64,000 nt of DNA, from assembly GCA_023614405.1 (NCBI GenBank), contig CM042697.1, positions 468,268,744 to 468,332,743 on the forward strand, written 5' to 3'. Within the stretch, counting starts at the first letter, position 1. Each line of letters begins with the position of its first letter. The DNA is from Avena insularis (lineage: Eukaryota; Streptophyta; Magnoliopsida; Poales; Poaceae). Below are positions 54,057 to 64,000 of this stretch, piece by piece. A program made the translations under genes and the position numbers. Below the pieces are notes generated by a model, which did not search any database, was not told the origin of the DNA, and saw only the letters and a list, made by a program, of their open reading frames with translations.

Positions 54057-55441
54057 CACTAGTAGAAAAAGATTCATTCGTCCATCCCAGTTAGGAGCAT
54101 TACTCCCGGTTATAGTTGGACCCGGGACTAATGTGAGCATTAGTCCCGGTTCCAACGGCTAGAACGCCAGCAATCTTTAGTCCCGTTCAAACGGGACCTT
54201 TAGTCCCGGTTCGTATCACCAACCGGGACTAAAAGGGGTGTCCTGGTGCCAATCCCTTTAGTCCCGGTTCGTATCACCAACCGGGACTAAAGGTGTGACC
54301 TTTAGTCCCGGGTCGTATTACCAACCCGGACTAAAGAAAGTGGGCAAAAAAAAATTCTCAATTTCTGCCGTGACAGTAAAGCGGGCACAAATGCTTCTCG
54401 AGATCGTCTTTTCTAGATTCAAAATCATGCCAAAAAGTTATAAAAAATTCTAAAAATAAAATCCTTCGAACTGTAGTTATATTAAGTGATTTAGTTGTTA
54501 CAAAAATTAACAAATATAAATTTCGACATAATTTACAAAAAAATGTTATAAAAATTCAAATGGCCATAACTTTTGTATACAATGTAAAAAAAGTACAACC
54601 TATCAAAACATGCAGAAAAAATTAGCTCTTTGATTTCAACATACTTAGGCCGTTTTAGATTATTAAAATTCGAAAAGAAAAAAATTTATTTCAGAAATTA
54701 AATTATTTTAGTATTTTTATGTCATATTTGAATTCCTCGCATTTTTCTGATAATAATGGATATATTATTTGTTAAATTTCGATTTACAGATTTGAAGATA
54801 TTGTTTATGTCATATTAAATGAATAAATGGCAAAAATGAATAAAATATTAATTTAATTAGTTTTTACTTTCATTAGAATAAAATGTTATTATTAATTATT
54901 TATTGTTGTTTACTAAAAATAGTTGTTCTTAATTTCAAAAAATAAAAACATGTCACATATCGATATGAGTTAATAGGATTAATATACTAGTCTTGACAAC
55001 AAGATATAAGGGTCCTTCGCGCAGGTGGGAGAGATGGAATAAAGAAGTTAAGCGTGCGGGGGTGGAGTAGTGCTAGGATGGGTGACCGGATGGGAAGTTT
55101 GACCGTAATTATGATTTGAACTAAGATTAAGTATAATTAGTGTTAAAAATGAGAGATGTAGGAGATTAACGAGTCAAACAATTCAAAGGTTTAAGAAAAA
55201 TTTGAAAAAAAATCAATTTTTTTTGGAAAAATATTAAAAAAACTTAGTCCCGATTCATATTACAAACCGGTAATAAAGGTCCTGCACACTCGACGCGGCC
55301 CCGTGAGTGCCTTTAGTCCCGGTTTGTGACCGAACCGGGACTAAAGGGGTAGGCCTTTAGTCCCGATTTCTTTGTCCCGGTTAGGAAACCGGGACTAAAG
55401 GCCTTTATAAACCCGGACGGATGGCACGTTTTCCACTAGTG
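54057..55441. mobile_element. Non-autonomous CACTA (mini-CACTA), 1385 bp
   Basis: It begins CACTAGTAGAAAAAG and ends GTTTTCCACTAGTG, with a perfect 3-bp target duplication AGA (54054-54056, 55442-55444). Subterminal TTTAGTCCCGGTT/AACCGGGACTAAAG repeats are dense at both ends (54115-54335, 55245-55410). The AT-rich core has no ORF. A CTGCCGTGACAG motif at about 54366 parallels the CTGCCGCGGCAG motifs of the large CACTA. It depends on a transposase supplied elsewhere. Confidence 0.93.
55044..55098 (+). ncRNA. 5S rRNA-derived segment inside the mini-CACTA
   Basis: GAAGTTAAGCGTGC is followed, at the correct distance, by GGAGTAGTGCTAGG, then ATGGGTGACC and TGGGAAGT. This is the order and spacing of the 3' half of plant 5S rRNA from about nucleotide 48, including the A box, intermediate element and C box of the internal pol III promoter. 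By eye roughly 47 of 56 positions agree. The 5' half and the terminal stem partner are absent, so no functional 5S RNA can be made; whether pol III factors bind is unknown. Confidence 0.75.
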
Positions 55442-55444
55442 AGA

Positions 55445-56638
55445 ACCGCCAATGGGGTACCCCTTGCACATGGTACAGTAGCTTTCCCATAACCAAAATG
55501 ACAAGGCAAACAGACAATGAGCATCTCAGCAATCTTTTATTTACTATGTGCATAGATTTTTATTGAGGATGCTTCATAGATGACTCACTATGGTGATGCT
55601 GCAAGTTTCCACCATGATTAAGCATGGCTTAGGCTAGCGGCCCAGGCGTTTCTCTAACAGAGAATACAAACTCCATGGACTTACAAGTTCCCTCTTTATT
55701 TCACACTATTGACATCCATAGACAAAAGAGCACAATATCAACTGTGTACATAGTACAAGTGCAATGTTGAAACGTTCCCGTGACAAAGACGGTTACGCTA
55801 ATTCCAACGTATAGATGCAAGCATATACAACTTCGATGTTCATAATGGTTCAAGTTTATTAGGGGCAAGAAATAAAGTGTGCCATCAAGTTCGTGAGAGC
55901 TTTACTAACTAGTTTTCACATAACAAAATACTTTTTAATTTGAAAGGTAGATGAATCTTGAGAATTTTCTAGGAATAGCAAAAGCTACTAGGTAGATATG
56001 ATGGACACAAATGGCAAAGGTTTTTGGTTCAAAGGGTTTTGGAAACATGAGAAGTACGCCTTCTCAAAACATGTTTTTGGCTAGCAAGGCTGGGTAGAAA
56101 GCAAGAGAGTTGAAGGAAACAAGCAAACATACAAGTAATAAAGCCAAACATGCAATCTTCCTTGAAGACACAAAAGAATCTTAAACAAAGAATACTAAGC
56201 TTATGAGCCAACAAGAAAGAAAACAAATGATACCAAATACCTGTAAGCTTTTTCTTTCTTTTTCTCTTTCATAATAATGCTACTGACCAGAAGTTGGTTT
56301 GACAAAACCAATTTAGATCCACTTGATGATCCCAAAGTGGTGTCAATACTGATCAGCAAGATCCATCATATAATACAGATTGCAAACTAAAATAAGAAGT
56401 GCAAAAAGTAAAATATGAGACTTCTCATTAATAATCCAATTAAGGTACTCACACCAAGGGATACATAGATAATCAACTAAAGGAGAGATACTTCCACATG
56501 CAAACCAACCTATAGTATAACCTCTCTACCAAAGATATGTATCCACTAAAAAGGTAAAAGAAAAAGATAATGATTGTGATACCGCGGCACTCCCCCCAAG
56601 CTTGGAACAAGCCAAGGGGATGCCAAACCTGTGATGAA
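55445..56638. other. Athila-like element, 3' non-coding region
   Basis: No supportable gene. Together with 53289-54053 this is the untranslated part of the element between its last ORF and the 3' LTR. Confidence 0.6.
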
Positions 56639-57139
56639 TTACTCCCTCGGTGGTGGTGGTGTTCTCTTGTCATCATAAAACTTCCAAGGCAATGGTTCCC
56701 CGTCCAAAAAGGATGTCCTTGTCTCTGCAATCCTGAAACTAGCAGCAGAATTTATGCGATCAAATCTAGCTTCATACTCATAGTTTTGATTCTATATGTC
56801 ATAGAGTTGTGCTTGCAATTGATTGGTGGTCTGACAAAGTGAGAAGATCTCTTCTCGAAGCTCAGCAACTTCCCCCTCATGCTTGGTGATGAGTTCTGAA
56901 CTTATCTTGTGAATAATATCCACTTCGCGTTCCACCATATTCTTATATCTGAAAACTTCTTGTTCCAACGCTTCCATCCTATATTCCAGACTGCCTTCTC
57001 CTTTAGGCCCTTGAACTTCTTTCATCTGTACCTTCCCCTCCTTGAGGATAAACTCTTTGGGATGAATCCTCAACTCATACATGTACGGGTTGAGGACTTC
57101 CACAGAGGAATCCTCCGTAGGTGATCCAGAGGAAGACAT
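56639..57139 (-). pseudogene. Extra ORF of the Athila-like element, coiled-coil protein
   Basis: The frame starts MSSSGSPTEDSSVEV at 57139. It contains YELRIHPKEFILKEG and then a long heptad-like Glu/Lys/Leu stretch (RMEALEQEVFRYKNMVE, KHEGEVAELREEIFSL). TAG at 56792-56794 interrupts it; the same frame continues with EARFDRINSAASFRIAETRT and DGEPLPWKF to TAA at 56639. There are no membrane segments, so it does not look like an envelope protein. Position after integrase matches the extra gene of Athila-type elements. Function unknown. Confidence 0.6.
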
Positions 57140-57476
57140 TGAGGCTCCAAAGCTGAGAACTTTCCTGACAGAAACAGATCGAAACAAAAACATGACGAGA
57201 ACACGATGCAAGAACCTCGGGGAACCCGCCGGGTTATATATTATGAAGTTTCAATGTATAAGGAAGGTTTTGACACGTAAACGAAGCGGGGACGGAGTTC
57301 GGGGAGTCCAACCCCTCCCAGGCGCGGCCAGGCTGGACCCGCGCCTAGGGTGGGTTTGTCCACCCCGGGCTCCGTTTCCTCTTCAGTTTCGTCTCGTAAC
57401 TTCCCTTATGTATTAAAAACATCAAAAATATAAAAAGATTAGAGTTTCACGAACCTTCTGTTTTTACCACTTTTAC

Positions 57477-58836
57477 CTATTTAAAGATGAACTCTGCAGT
57501 TTCTGGTGTTTGGCTTCTGATAAATTCTTCTGGAGTTATCATTTGAATAACATCTACATCTTCATTATAAGAATCTCCAGAAATATAATGTTTTAGTCTT
57601 TGGCCATTCACCACCTGCATTGTGTCATCCTTCAGAGAAGAAATTTTGATGGCACCTGAACAGTACACTTCCTTGATAACAAAAGGTCCTTCCCATTTTG
57701 ATAGTAGTTTCCCTGCAAAAAATCTGAGACGAGACCTACACAAAAGAACTTTCTCACCAACATGGAACTACCTTTTGAGAATTCTCATATCATGCCATCT
57801 TTTTACTTTTTCTTAAAGAGCCTGGCATTTTCGTAAGCTTCACCTCTCCACTCATCTAGATTACTCAAATCAAGCAGCCTTTTCTCACGAGCAAGTCTAA
57901 AATCTCTATTCAATTCTTTCATTGCCCAATAAGCTTTGTGTTCTAATTCTAAAGGCAAGTTACAAGCTTTCCCATAGACCATTTTGTAAGGAGACATCCC
58001 CATAGGATTTTTTATAAGAAGTTCTATAAGCCCACAAAGCATCATTCAACTTTTTAGCCCAATTTTTCCTAGATCCGTTAACAGTTTTTTGCAAGATAGA
58101 TTTAATTTCCCTATTAGAAAGTTCTACTTGCCCACTAGTTTGGGGGTGATAAGCTGAAGCAATTCTGTGGTTTACATCATACTTAGCGAGAGTTTTTCTA
58201 AAACCCCCATGAATAAAATGAGAGCCTCCATCAGTCATGAGATATCTAGACACACCAAACCTAGGAAAAATGACATCTTTAAGCATTTTCAAAGAGGTCT
58301 TACCATCATCACTGTTTGTAGGTATGGCTTCTACCCACTTTGTAACATAGTCAACAACAACAAGAATATGTGTATACCCTTTTGAAGGAGGAAAAGGCCC
58401 CATAAAGTCAAATCCCCAACAATCAAAAGGTTCAATAACAAGAGAATAATTCATAGGCATTTCATTGCGTCTAGAGGTGTTACCTACTCGTTGGCATTCA
58501 TCACAGGATAAGACAAACTTCCTTGCATCTCTAAAGAGAGTAGGCCAATAAAATCCAGATTGTAAAACCTTTTGTGCAGTCCTATCTCCATCATGATGTC
58601 ATCCATAAGCACTGCCATGACATTTTCTCAAAATCTCTTGTTGTTCAAATTCTGGAACACATATTTGCATAATGCCATCTACTCCTTCTTTATATAAGTG
58701 TGGGTCATCCCAAAAGTAATGCCTTAGATCTTAAAAGAATTTCCTTCTTTCCTGGGCTGTAAAGGTTGGAGGCAAATACTTGGAACCAATAAAGTTAGCA
58801 TAATCAACATACCAAGGACTCTCATGTGGACTTACC
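57477..58836 (-). pseudogene. Athila-like integrase
   Basis: Leftward from RNase H, a zinc-binding region (HHDG near 58594, CDECQR near 58490) is interrupted by stops at 58731 (TAA) and 58599 (TGA). The rve core at 58460-57960 has GFDFMGPF (first Asp), MTDGGSHF (second Asp) and SGQVELSNRE (Glu), with 35 residues between the last two. One extra A in an A run near 58013 shifts the frame into NPMGMSPYKMVYGK and ELEHKAYWAMKE. A further shift near 57790 and a TAG at 57768-57770 precede the C-terminal SKWEGPFVIKEVY segment. Catalytic residues are preserved. Confidence 0.88.
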
Positions 58837-58837
58837 C

Positions 58838-60958
58838 TTATTGTAATAATCGCTCATTTGGAAAACTATCATTAACAGGCAAAGGGTCAAAAGAAATGTT
58901 TTCCAAACGAGATAAATTATCAGCAACAGGATTATCAGCACCTTTCCTATCCACAATATGCAGATCGAACTCTTGCAAAAGCAACACCCACCTTATAAGC
59001 CTAGGCTTAGCATCCTTCTTCGTCATAAGGTATTTAATAGCTGCATGATCAGTATGAATAGTAACCTTGGAATCAACAATATAAGGTCTAAACTTATCAC
59101 AAGCAAAGATTACAGCTAAGAACTCCTTTTTAGTAGTAGCATAATTCTTTTGAGCAGCATCCAAGGTCTTGCTAGCATAATGAATGACATTTAACTTCTT
59201 GTCAACACGTTGTCCCAAGACAGCACCCACAGCAAAATCACTAGCATCACACATAATTTCAAAAGGTAAACTCCAATCAGGTGGTTGGACTATAGGAGCA
59301 ATTGTCAAATCTTTCTTCAGAGTTTCAAAAGCTTCCTTACAATCATCATCAAAAACAAAAGGTACATCTTTTTGAAGAATATTAGTAAGGGGCTTTGAAA
59401 TTTTGGAGAAATCTTTAATAAACCTCCTATAGAAACCAGCATGACCAAGGATACTACGAATACCTTTGATATCTCTAGGACAAGGCATCTTCTCAATTGC
59501 TTCAATTTTGGCTCTGTCAACTTCAATGCCTCTTTCAGAGATCTTGTGTCCAAGAACAATTCCTTCATTAACCATGAAATGGCATTTCTCCCAGTTAATA
59601 ACAAGGTTGGTTTCTTCACATCTCTGCAAAACTTTATCAAGGTTGTGCAAATAGTTATCAAAAGAAGTTCCATAGACAAAAAAATCGTCCATGAAAACCT
59701 CCACAATTTCTTCACAAAAACCATGAAAGATAGCAGACATACATCTCTGAAAGGTAGCAGGAGCATTACATAAACCAAAAGGCATACGCCTATAAGCATA
59801 AGTACCATAAGGACAAGTGAAAGTGGTTTTATCTTGGTCCTGTGCTTTCACATAGATTTGAGAAAACCCAGAATAACCATCAAGAAAGCAAAAGTGAGTC
59901 TTTTTGGACAGCCTCTCAAGCATTTGATCAATAAAGGTCAAAGGATAATGATCTTTCTTAGTAACTTTATTAATCTTTCTAAAATCAACGCACATTCTAT
60001 ACCCAACCACTACTCTTTGGGGTATAAGCTCATTATCCTCATTAGGCACAACAGTTATTCCCCCTTTCTTGGGAACACAATGAACAGGGCTAACCCATTG
60101 ACTATCAGCAATAGGATAAATAATACCACCATTAAGGAGTTTTAATACCTCATTTCTTACCACATCCTTCATCTTAGGATTTAGACGGCGTTGGTGCTCA
60201 ACAACTGGTTTTGCATCAGGCTCAATATTAATAGCATGCTGACATATAGTAGGAGAAATTCCTTTTAGATCATCAAGAGTATAACCCATAGCTCCTCGGT
60301 GCTTCTTCAGTACCTCCAATAACCTTTCTTCTTCCTTCCCTGAAAGTTTAGAGCTAATAATAACAGGATATATCTTCTTATCATCAAGATAAACATATTT
60401 AAGATTATCAGGTAAAGGTTTTAATTCGAAAACAAGATCCCCTTTAGGTGGTAGTGTGGTACCCAAATCTTCCACAGGTAGATTATGCTTAAGTTGTTCC
60501 GGCTGATGAAGAAAAACTTCGTCAATCTCATTTCTTTCCTTCATGAAGACATCACTTTCATGGTCTTCCATGAACTGCTGCAAAGCATTGTTAGGAGCAA
60601 GAGAAATAGCAGACAATTGTTCAACCATGAAATCCTCATCCCGTAATTCATTTTCATAAGGAGTTTTGGCAAATTTGGAAAAAATTAACTCATAAGATTC
60701 TCCAGCAAACTTAGTCAAAACTTTTTCCTTCCTACAATCTATGATAGCCCCACAAGTATTAAGGAAGGGTCTACCAAAGATGATAGGATAGGTTTTACTA
60801 GCTTCTTTACCAACTACTAGAAAATCAGCAGGATATTTAATCTTACCAGAAAGGACCTCCACATCTCTTACAATACCAATGGGGCAAACTTGCTCTCTAT
60901 TAGCAAGGTGAATAACCACATCAATGTCCTCAAGCTCACAAGGACCAATCTCATGCAT
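58838..60958 (-). CDS. Athila-like protease tail, reverse transcriptase and RNase H (open 706 codons)
   Basis: This is the longest open frame in the window. The first part ([27 protein letters not shown]) is the protease C-terminus. The RT follows with [49 protein letters not shown] and the catalytic FMDD (59684-59695). The connection is [15 protein letters not shown]. RNase H has [16 protein letters not shown] (Asp), [18 protein letters not shown] (Glu) and [12 protein letters not shown] (Asp). It ends at TGA/TAA before integrase. A single TAA at 60962-60964 separates it in frame from gag-protease, so it lacks its own normal start. It could still represent a recently mobile copy. Confidence 0.9.
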   Translation of the reverse strand: MHEIGPCELEDIDVVIHLANREQVCPIGIVRDVEVLSGKIKYPADFLVVGKEASKTYPIIFGRPFLNTCGAIIDCRKEKVLTKFAGESYELIFSKFAKTPYENELRDEDFMVEQLSAISLAPNNALQQFMEDHESDVFMKERNEIDEVFLHQPEQLKHNLPVEDLGTTLPPKGDLVFELKPLPDNLKYVYLDDKKIYPVIISSKLSGKEEERLLEVLKKHRGAMGYTLDDLKGISPTICQHAINIEPDAKPVVEHQRRLNPKMKDVVRNEVLKLLNGGIIYPIADSQWVSPVHCVPKKGGITVVPNEDNELIPQRVVVGYRMCVDFRKINKVTKKDHYPLTFIDQMLERLSKKTHFCFLDGYSGFSQIYVKAQDQDKTTFTCPYGTYAYRRMPFGLCNAPATFQRCMSAIFHGFCEEIVEVFMDDFFVYGTSFDNYLHNLDKVLQRCEETNLVINWEKCHFMVNEGIVLGHKISERGIEVDRAKIEAIEKMPCPRDIKGIRSILGHAGFYRRFIKDFSKISKPLTNILQKDVPFVFDDDCKEAFETLKKDLTIAPIVQPPDWSLPFEIMCDASDFAVGAVLGQRVDKKLNVIHYASKTLDAAQKNYATTKKEFLAVIFACDKFRPYIVDSKVTIHTDHAAIKYLMTKKDAKPRLIRWVLLLQEFDLHIVDRKGADNPVADNLSRLENISFDPLPVNDSFPNERLLQ

Positions 60959-60961
60959 AAT

Positions 60962-61594
60962 TTACCTGTAAAGCTCATAAGGAATAACACTAAAACTAGC
61001 ACCAATATCACATAAACCATAATACCTATGACTACCAATTTTAACAGAAAGCACCGGAACACTAGATTTTCTAACTTTCTTAGGATGAGAAACAATATTA
61101 GTAGCATCTTCACAGAAAACAATATGCTCATCCTCTATATTTCTAGTGATAAGATCTTTCACAATAGCTACCATAGGCTCAATATCAATAAGCTCATCGG
61201 ACCCTACAATTTTCTTTGCGCTTTTGCTAACCACAGTAGACATAATAGAATGCTCCCTCACCTTAGAAGGAAAAGGAGTTTTCTCAATATAAGGTTCAGG
61301 AAAAATAGGATCAACAGTGCAAACCTCTGTACTAGCAGGAATATGGGTGACAGTGTCTTTATAAGGAGCGTGGTACTTGTCCCACTCTCTCTTGGTAAGT
61401 TCAATATAAGAGGCAAAGGCATTAAAACATTTTACAAGAACTTGGGGATAAAGGCCGAACTTATTGCAAATATCACGGAAGTTATCAGTATCCATAAAAG
61501 ATTTAATGCATTCATAATCATAGTTTATACTTGACTTTCTTCCTTTGTCATTCTCCCAAGCCTCAGATCTTGAATACGGTCTAAGAGATCCCAT
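60962..61594 (-). pseudogene. Athila-like gag C-terminus and protease N-terminus
   Basis: The frame (after a shift from gag near 61550) encodes CIKSFMDTDNFRDICNKFGL and a linker. SVPVLSVKIGSHRYYGLCDI carries the protease active-site Asp in CDIGAS (about 60995-61012). TAA at 60962-60964 follows ELYR; the same frame resumes in the RT ORF. The DIGAS motif is the usual active site of this lineage. Confidence 0.8.
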
Positions 61595-62181
61595 TTAGCT
61601 TCTTCCTTCATACGTGTGAATGATCCAGCACAAGAAGCATCTAGTAAATCTTTATCATGAAGAGAAAGCCTAGCATAAAAGTTATTGAGAATAATATTGT
61701 TAGGGAGTTCATGAATAGGACATTTAAGCATTAGTAACTTCAATATCCCCCAAGCTTGAGCTGTACTCTCTCCATCAAGAGGCCAAAAGTTATATATAAG
61801 ACTTCTATCCTTATGGATTTCACTAGGAGGATAAAATTTAGAGTAAAAGAGAGATGCCATCTCCTCCCATTCCATGAATTGTCCATTCTTCAGCAGCTTA
61901 TACCATGCTTTAGCTCTCCCTTTCAAGGATATGGAGAGTAACTTCTTCTTCACCTGTTCAGTTGTGATACATGCACACTTAAACAACTCGCATAATTCAT
62001 GGATAAAAAGCAAGTGATCACCAGGATGGACAATTCCATCCCCAAAATAATAATTATCCATGACACGATTAACAATACTTGTAGGTATCTTAAAAGGATC
62101 TATCTCAACGGGAGGTGGTTCATCTACTACCATAGCAGTGGTAGTAGTTTTCCCAAACAGAATACCAAGTGGGTTATCCAT
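61525..62181 (-). pseudogene. gag: Athila-like gag
   Basis: The ATG at 62181 starts MDNPLGILFGK. The gag core follows: PGDHLLFIHELCELFKCACI, SLKGRAKAWYKLLKNGQFMEW, MASLFYSKFYPPSEIHKDRS and LSLHDKDLLDASCAGSFTRM. A one-base shift near 61550 truncates it relative to the downstream protease frame. An upstream in-frame extension reaches into the leader but has no initiation context; I prefer the ATG at 62181. The product packages the element RNA. Confidence 0.85.
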
Positions 62182-62268
62182 ATTGGAAACAAAGTAACAA
62201 GCAGTAACAAAAGCAATGCTCACAGTAAAAGTTTCCCTTACCAGTTCCACTCTTCAATAGCGCTTCAC

Positions 62269-62286
62269 TCCCCGGCAACGGCGCCA
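62269..62286 (-). other. Athila-like primer-binding site
   Basis: On the minus strand TGGCGCCGTTGCCGGGGA follows the 5' LTR by about 11 bases, and TGGCGCC fits the CCA end of a tRNA primer. Confidence 0.8.
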
Positions 62287-62297
62287 GAAAATAGTCT

Positions 62298-63798
62298 TGA
62301 TGACCCACAAGTATAGGGGGTGTATCACAGTACTTTTGATAAATAGGAGTGTCGATCCCAACGAGAGCGTAAGGTCTTGAAAGGGTATGGAGCAGGAAAT
62401 CCCTGTGAATACTTAGCAAACGGATTTTTAGTGGTTTTCTGACAAGGCAACAAAACAAAGAGCAAGTAACAAGAGTAACGAACAAGCGGAGCAAGTGGCC
62501 CAATCCTTTCTTAGCAAAGGACAAGCCGGTGGAAATACTTATAAGGACCAAACGTTCTTGAGGACACATGGGAATTCTGTCAAGTGCTTTCGCTTCAAAT
62601 AGCCGAGTACTCTTCTCTGGTGTTTGTAAGTGTTGTGTGGGTGAACCTGTGCTAACATACTGCCCTTCCTAGGACTAATACATACTTGTGATTAAACCCC
62701 CTGCAAACATCAATAACTACATGAAAGTAATTAAGATATAAATCTAACCACAACCTTAAACTCTAAGATCCTACACTCCCTTGTGCACAGGTGTCCTAAC
62801 GGGGGTTCAGGTTTCTGTTACTCCGGCAACCCCGCGATTAGTAGCCAAATACACAATGCATTCCCCTAGGCCCATAAATGGTGAAGTATCATGTACTCGA
62901 TGTTCACATGACACCACTAGAAGAATAGCACCACAACTTAAATACTAAACCATTGAATAATAACTCATCACACATTCACTACTAACAACATGACTTCTCC
63001 CATGTCCTCAAGAACTACTCATAAGACATCATATGGATCAAGATCAAAGATGATATGATAATGGATAACAATCTGAACATAAACAACAATCCAATGGTTC
63101 CACTTAGAAGCATCAACTACAATAGTAATTAACACCGGGAAAGTTTCCCCTAAGAACTAAAGCAATATCCAACACAATTGTTACAGCAGGACGGAGTGGT
63201 GATGATGGTGCTGGTGGAGATGATGGTGTGGATGATGATGATGATCCCGATGAAGCCTAGCTTGATGACGGTGTTTATGGTGACGGTCTCCCCTCTCTAG
63301 GAAGGAATTCCCCCGGCAGAAATCTAACTGCCGGAGAGATCTTTCTCTCTCGGTGTTTTCCACCCCCTAGAGGCGGCGAAAGTCGATATGTGGTCGCTCC
63401 CGTGGTATTAGGGTTCTGAAGGGAAGATATAGGCGAAGGGGCAGAGTCGGAGGCCAGGCAAGTGGGCCACACCTGCCCTAGGCATGGGGTTAGGTGGGCC
63501 CGCGCCTAGGGGGGTGTGGGCTCCCTGAGGCCCATCTCCGTCCCTCCTTCTGGATTCCTTCGTCTTCTGGTAAAATAATATGTTTCCATATTTTTCTGGT
63601 ATTTTTTCGATCTTCGTGAAATTGCACCGAAATGCCTTCTTTTCCATCAGAGTCCAGACTCCGGCAGTCCATCCTCCAAGAATCATCCAACATGCATAAA
63701 CAGATGAAAAAGCCATAAGTAATACCTCATAATAAGAAAAATATCAATGAATAGAGGTAAATTATGATATAGAAAGGTGATGCAAATTGGGCGTATCA
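62298..63798 (-). repeat. Athila-like 5' LTR
   Basis: 1501 bp and homologous to 51778-53288 throughout, differing by scattered substitutions and small indels. Confidence 0.9.
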
Positions 63799-64000
63799 CT
63801 CTTAACTATTCTCCGGTTGGACACTCTAATCCTTGGTAGGGCAATAATAGCACACCTCAAAGTCCGCCTTTTCCAATCTAGATAACCCCACACTGTCACC
63901 TTGAGAGCTAGATGGTTCCAACAAACACCACAATTTCATAGAGACATACAACTCCAAACATAACTCATAACAAATATATATGTAGTGTAGCTTAAGTGCC
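63799..64000. mobile_element. LTR fragment of an unassigned retrotransposon, right part
   Basis: It continues the LTR interrupted at 51777, starting with the second copy of CTCTT. GCACACCTCAAAGTCCG and CACCTTGAGAGCTAG fit the same LTR type. It runs off the window. Confidence 0.5.

Larger units (their letters stand above)
51778..63798 (-). mobile_element. Athila/Fatima-like Gypsy retrotransposon, 12.0 kb
   Basis: LTRs at 51778-53288 and 62298-63798 run TGATGACCC to GTATCA, with target duplication CTCTT (51773-51777, 63799-63803). The PBS lies next to the right LTR and the PPT next to the left, so transcription runs leftward. gag, protease, RT, RNase H and integrase follow in Gypsy order, and an extra ORF sits between integrase and the 3' LTR, where Athila-type elements carry an env-like or unknown gene. 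A mini-CACTA is inserted in its 3' non-coding part. Family naming is by resemblance to wheat Fatima. Confidence 0.93.

Noticed and set aside
55021..55110. A functional 5S rRNA gene
   Set aside because: Only the 3' half is present; the 5' strand of the terminal stem and the T-run terminator are missing.
59317..59808. Minus-strand ORF in another frame within RT
   Set aside because: It overlaps the open RT frame and is rich in Leu/Phe as a frame-shifted shadow.

Overview
This window reads as intergenic DNA of a large-genome grass, most likely a Triticeae member (wheat, Aegilops, rye or barley group). The basis is the repeat content: Stowaway MITEs opening CTCCCTCCGT, CACTA elements whose subterminal regions repeat TTTAGTCCCGGTT/AACCGGGACTAAA, an Athila-type Gypsy element resembling Fatima, and a Sirevirus-like Copia element. 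I recognise no intact host gene and no rRNA or tRNA gene. Almost every coding trace belongs to a transposable element and is broken. Family resemblances are from memory and were not searched.

Layout. 1-8804: AT-rich spacer with five Stowaway MITEs (one nested in another), a possible Tourist-like MITE, a 5'-truncated LINE carrying an RNase H-like remnant, and a CpG-rich block (1139-1850) without a recognisable gene. 8805-46670: one apparent minus-strand CACTA (En/Spm) element with a decayed tnp2 transposase at its 5' end (42826-46125) and a second gene (9301-25794) encoding a long protein with a C-terminal Ulp1/C48-like protease. Two LTR retrotransposons sit inside it: a 12.7-kb Gypsy (12293-24970, TSD CTTGT), which splits the second CACTA gene, and a 10.6-kb gag-only Copia/Sirevirus-like element (27008-37636, TSD CCAGG). 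Between the two CACTA genes lie an AT-rich tandem array, a small unknown gene with its own TATA box, and a three-copy ~660-bp tandem repeat. 46671-51342: spacer with local duplications, a 68-bp MITE and another GC-rich block. 51350-64000: an LTR of an unassigned retrotransposon interrupted by a 12.0-kb minus-strand Athila-like Gypsy (51778-63798, TSD CTCTT), which itself carries a 1.4-kb non-autonomous CACTA (54057-55441, TSD AGA).

How it fits together. The target-site duplications give a relative order: CACTA before Gypsy and Copia; unassigned LTR before the Athila-like element before the mini-CACTA. Many premature stops are TAG, TGA or TAA codons that one C-to-T change from CAG, CGA or CAA would explain, as expected for methylated, silenced repeats.

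The most unusual single signal is a 55-bp stretch in the mini-CACTA (55044-55098) that matches the 3' half of plant 5S rRNA, including its internal pol III promoter boxes. Next are the gag-only Sirevirus-like element with a 2.4-kb single-frame gag and an array of PPT-like tracts, and the unknown small gene at 39245-39728. I found no evidence of a wholly new multi-gene system.
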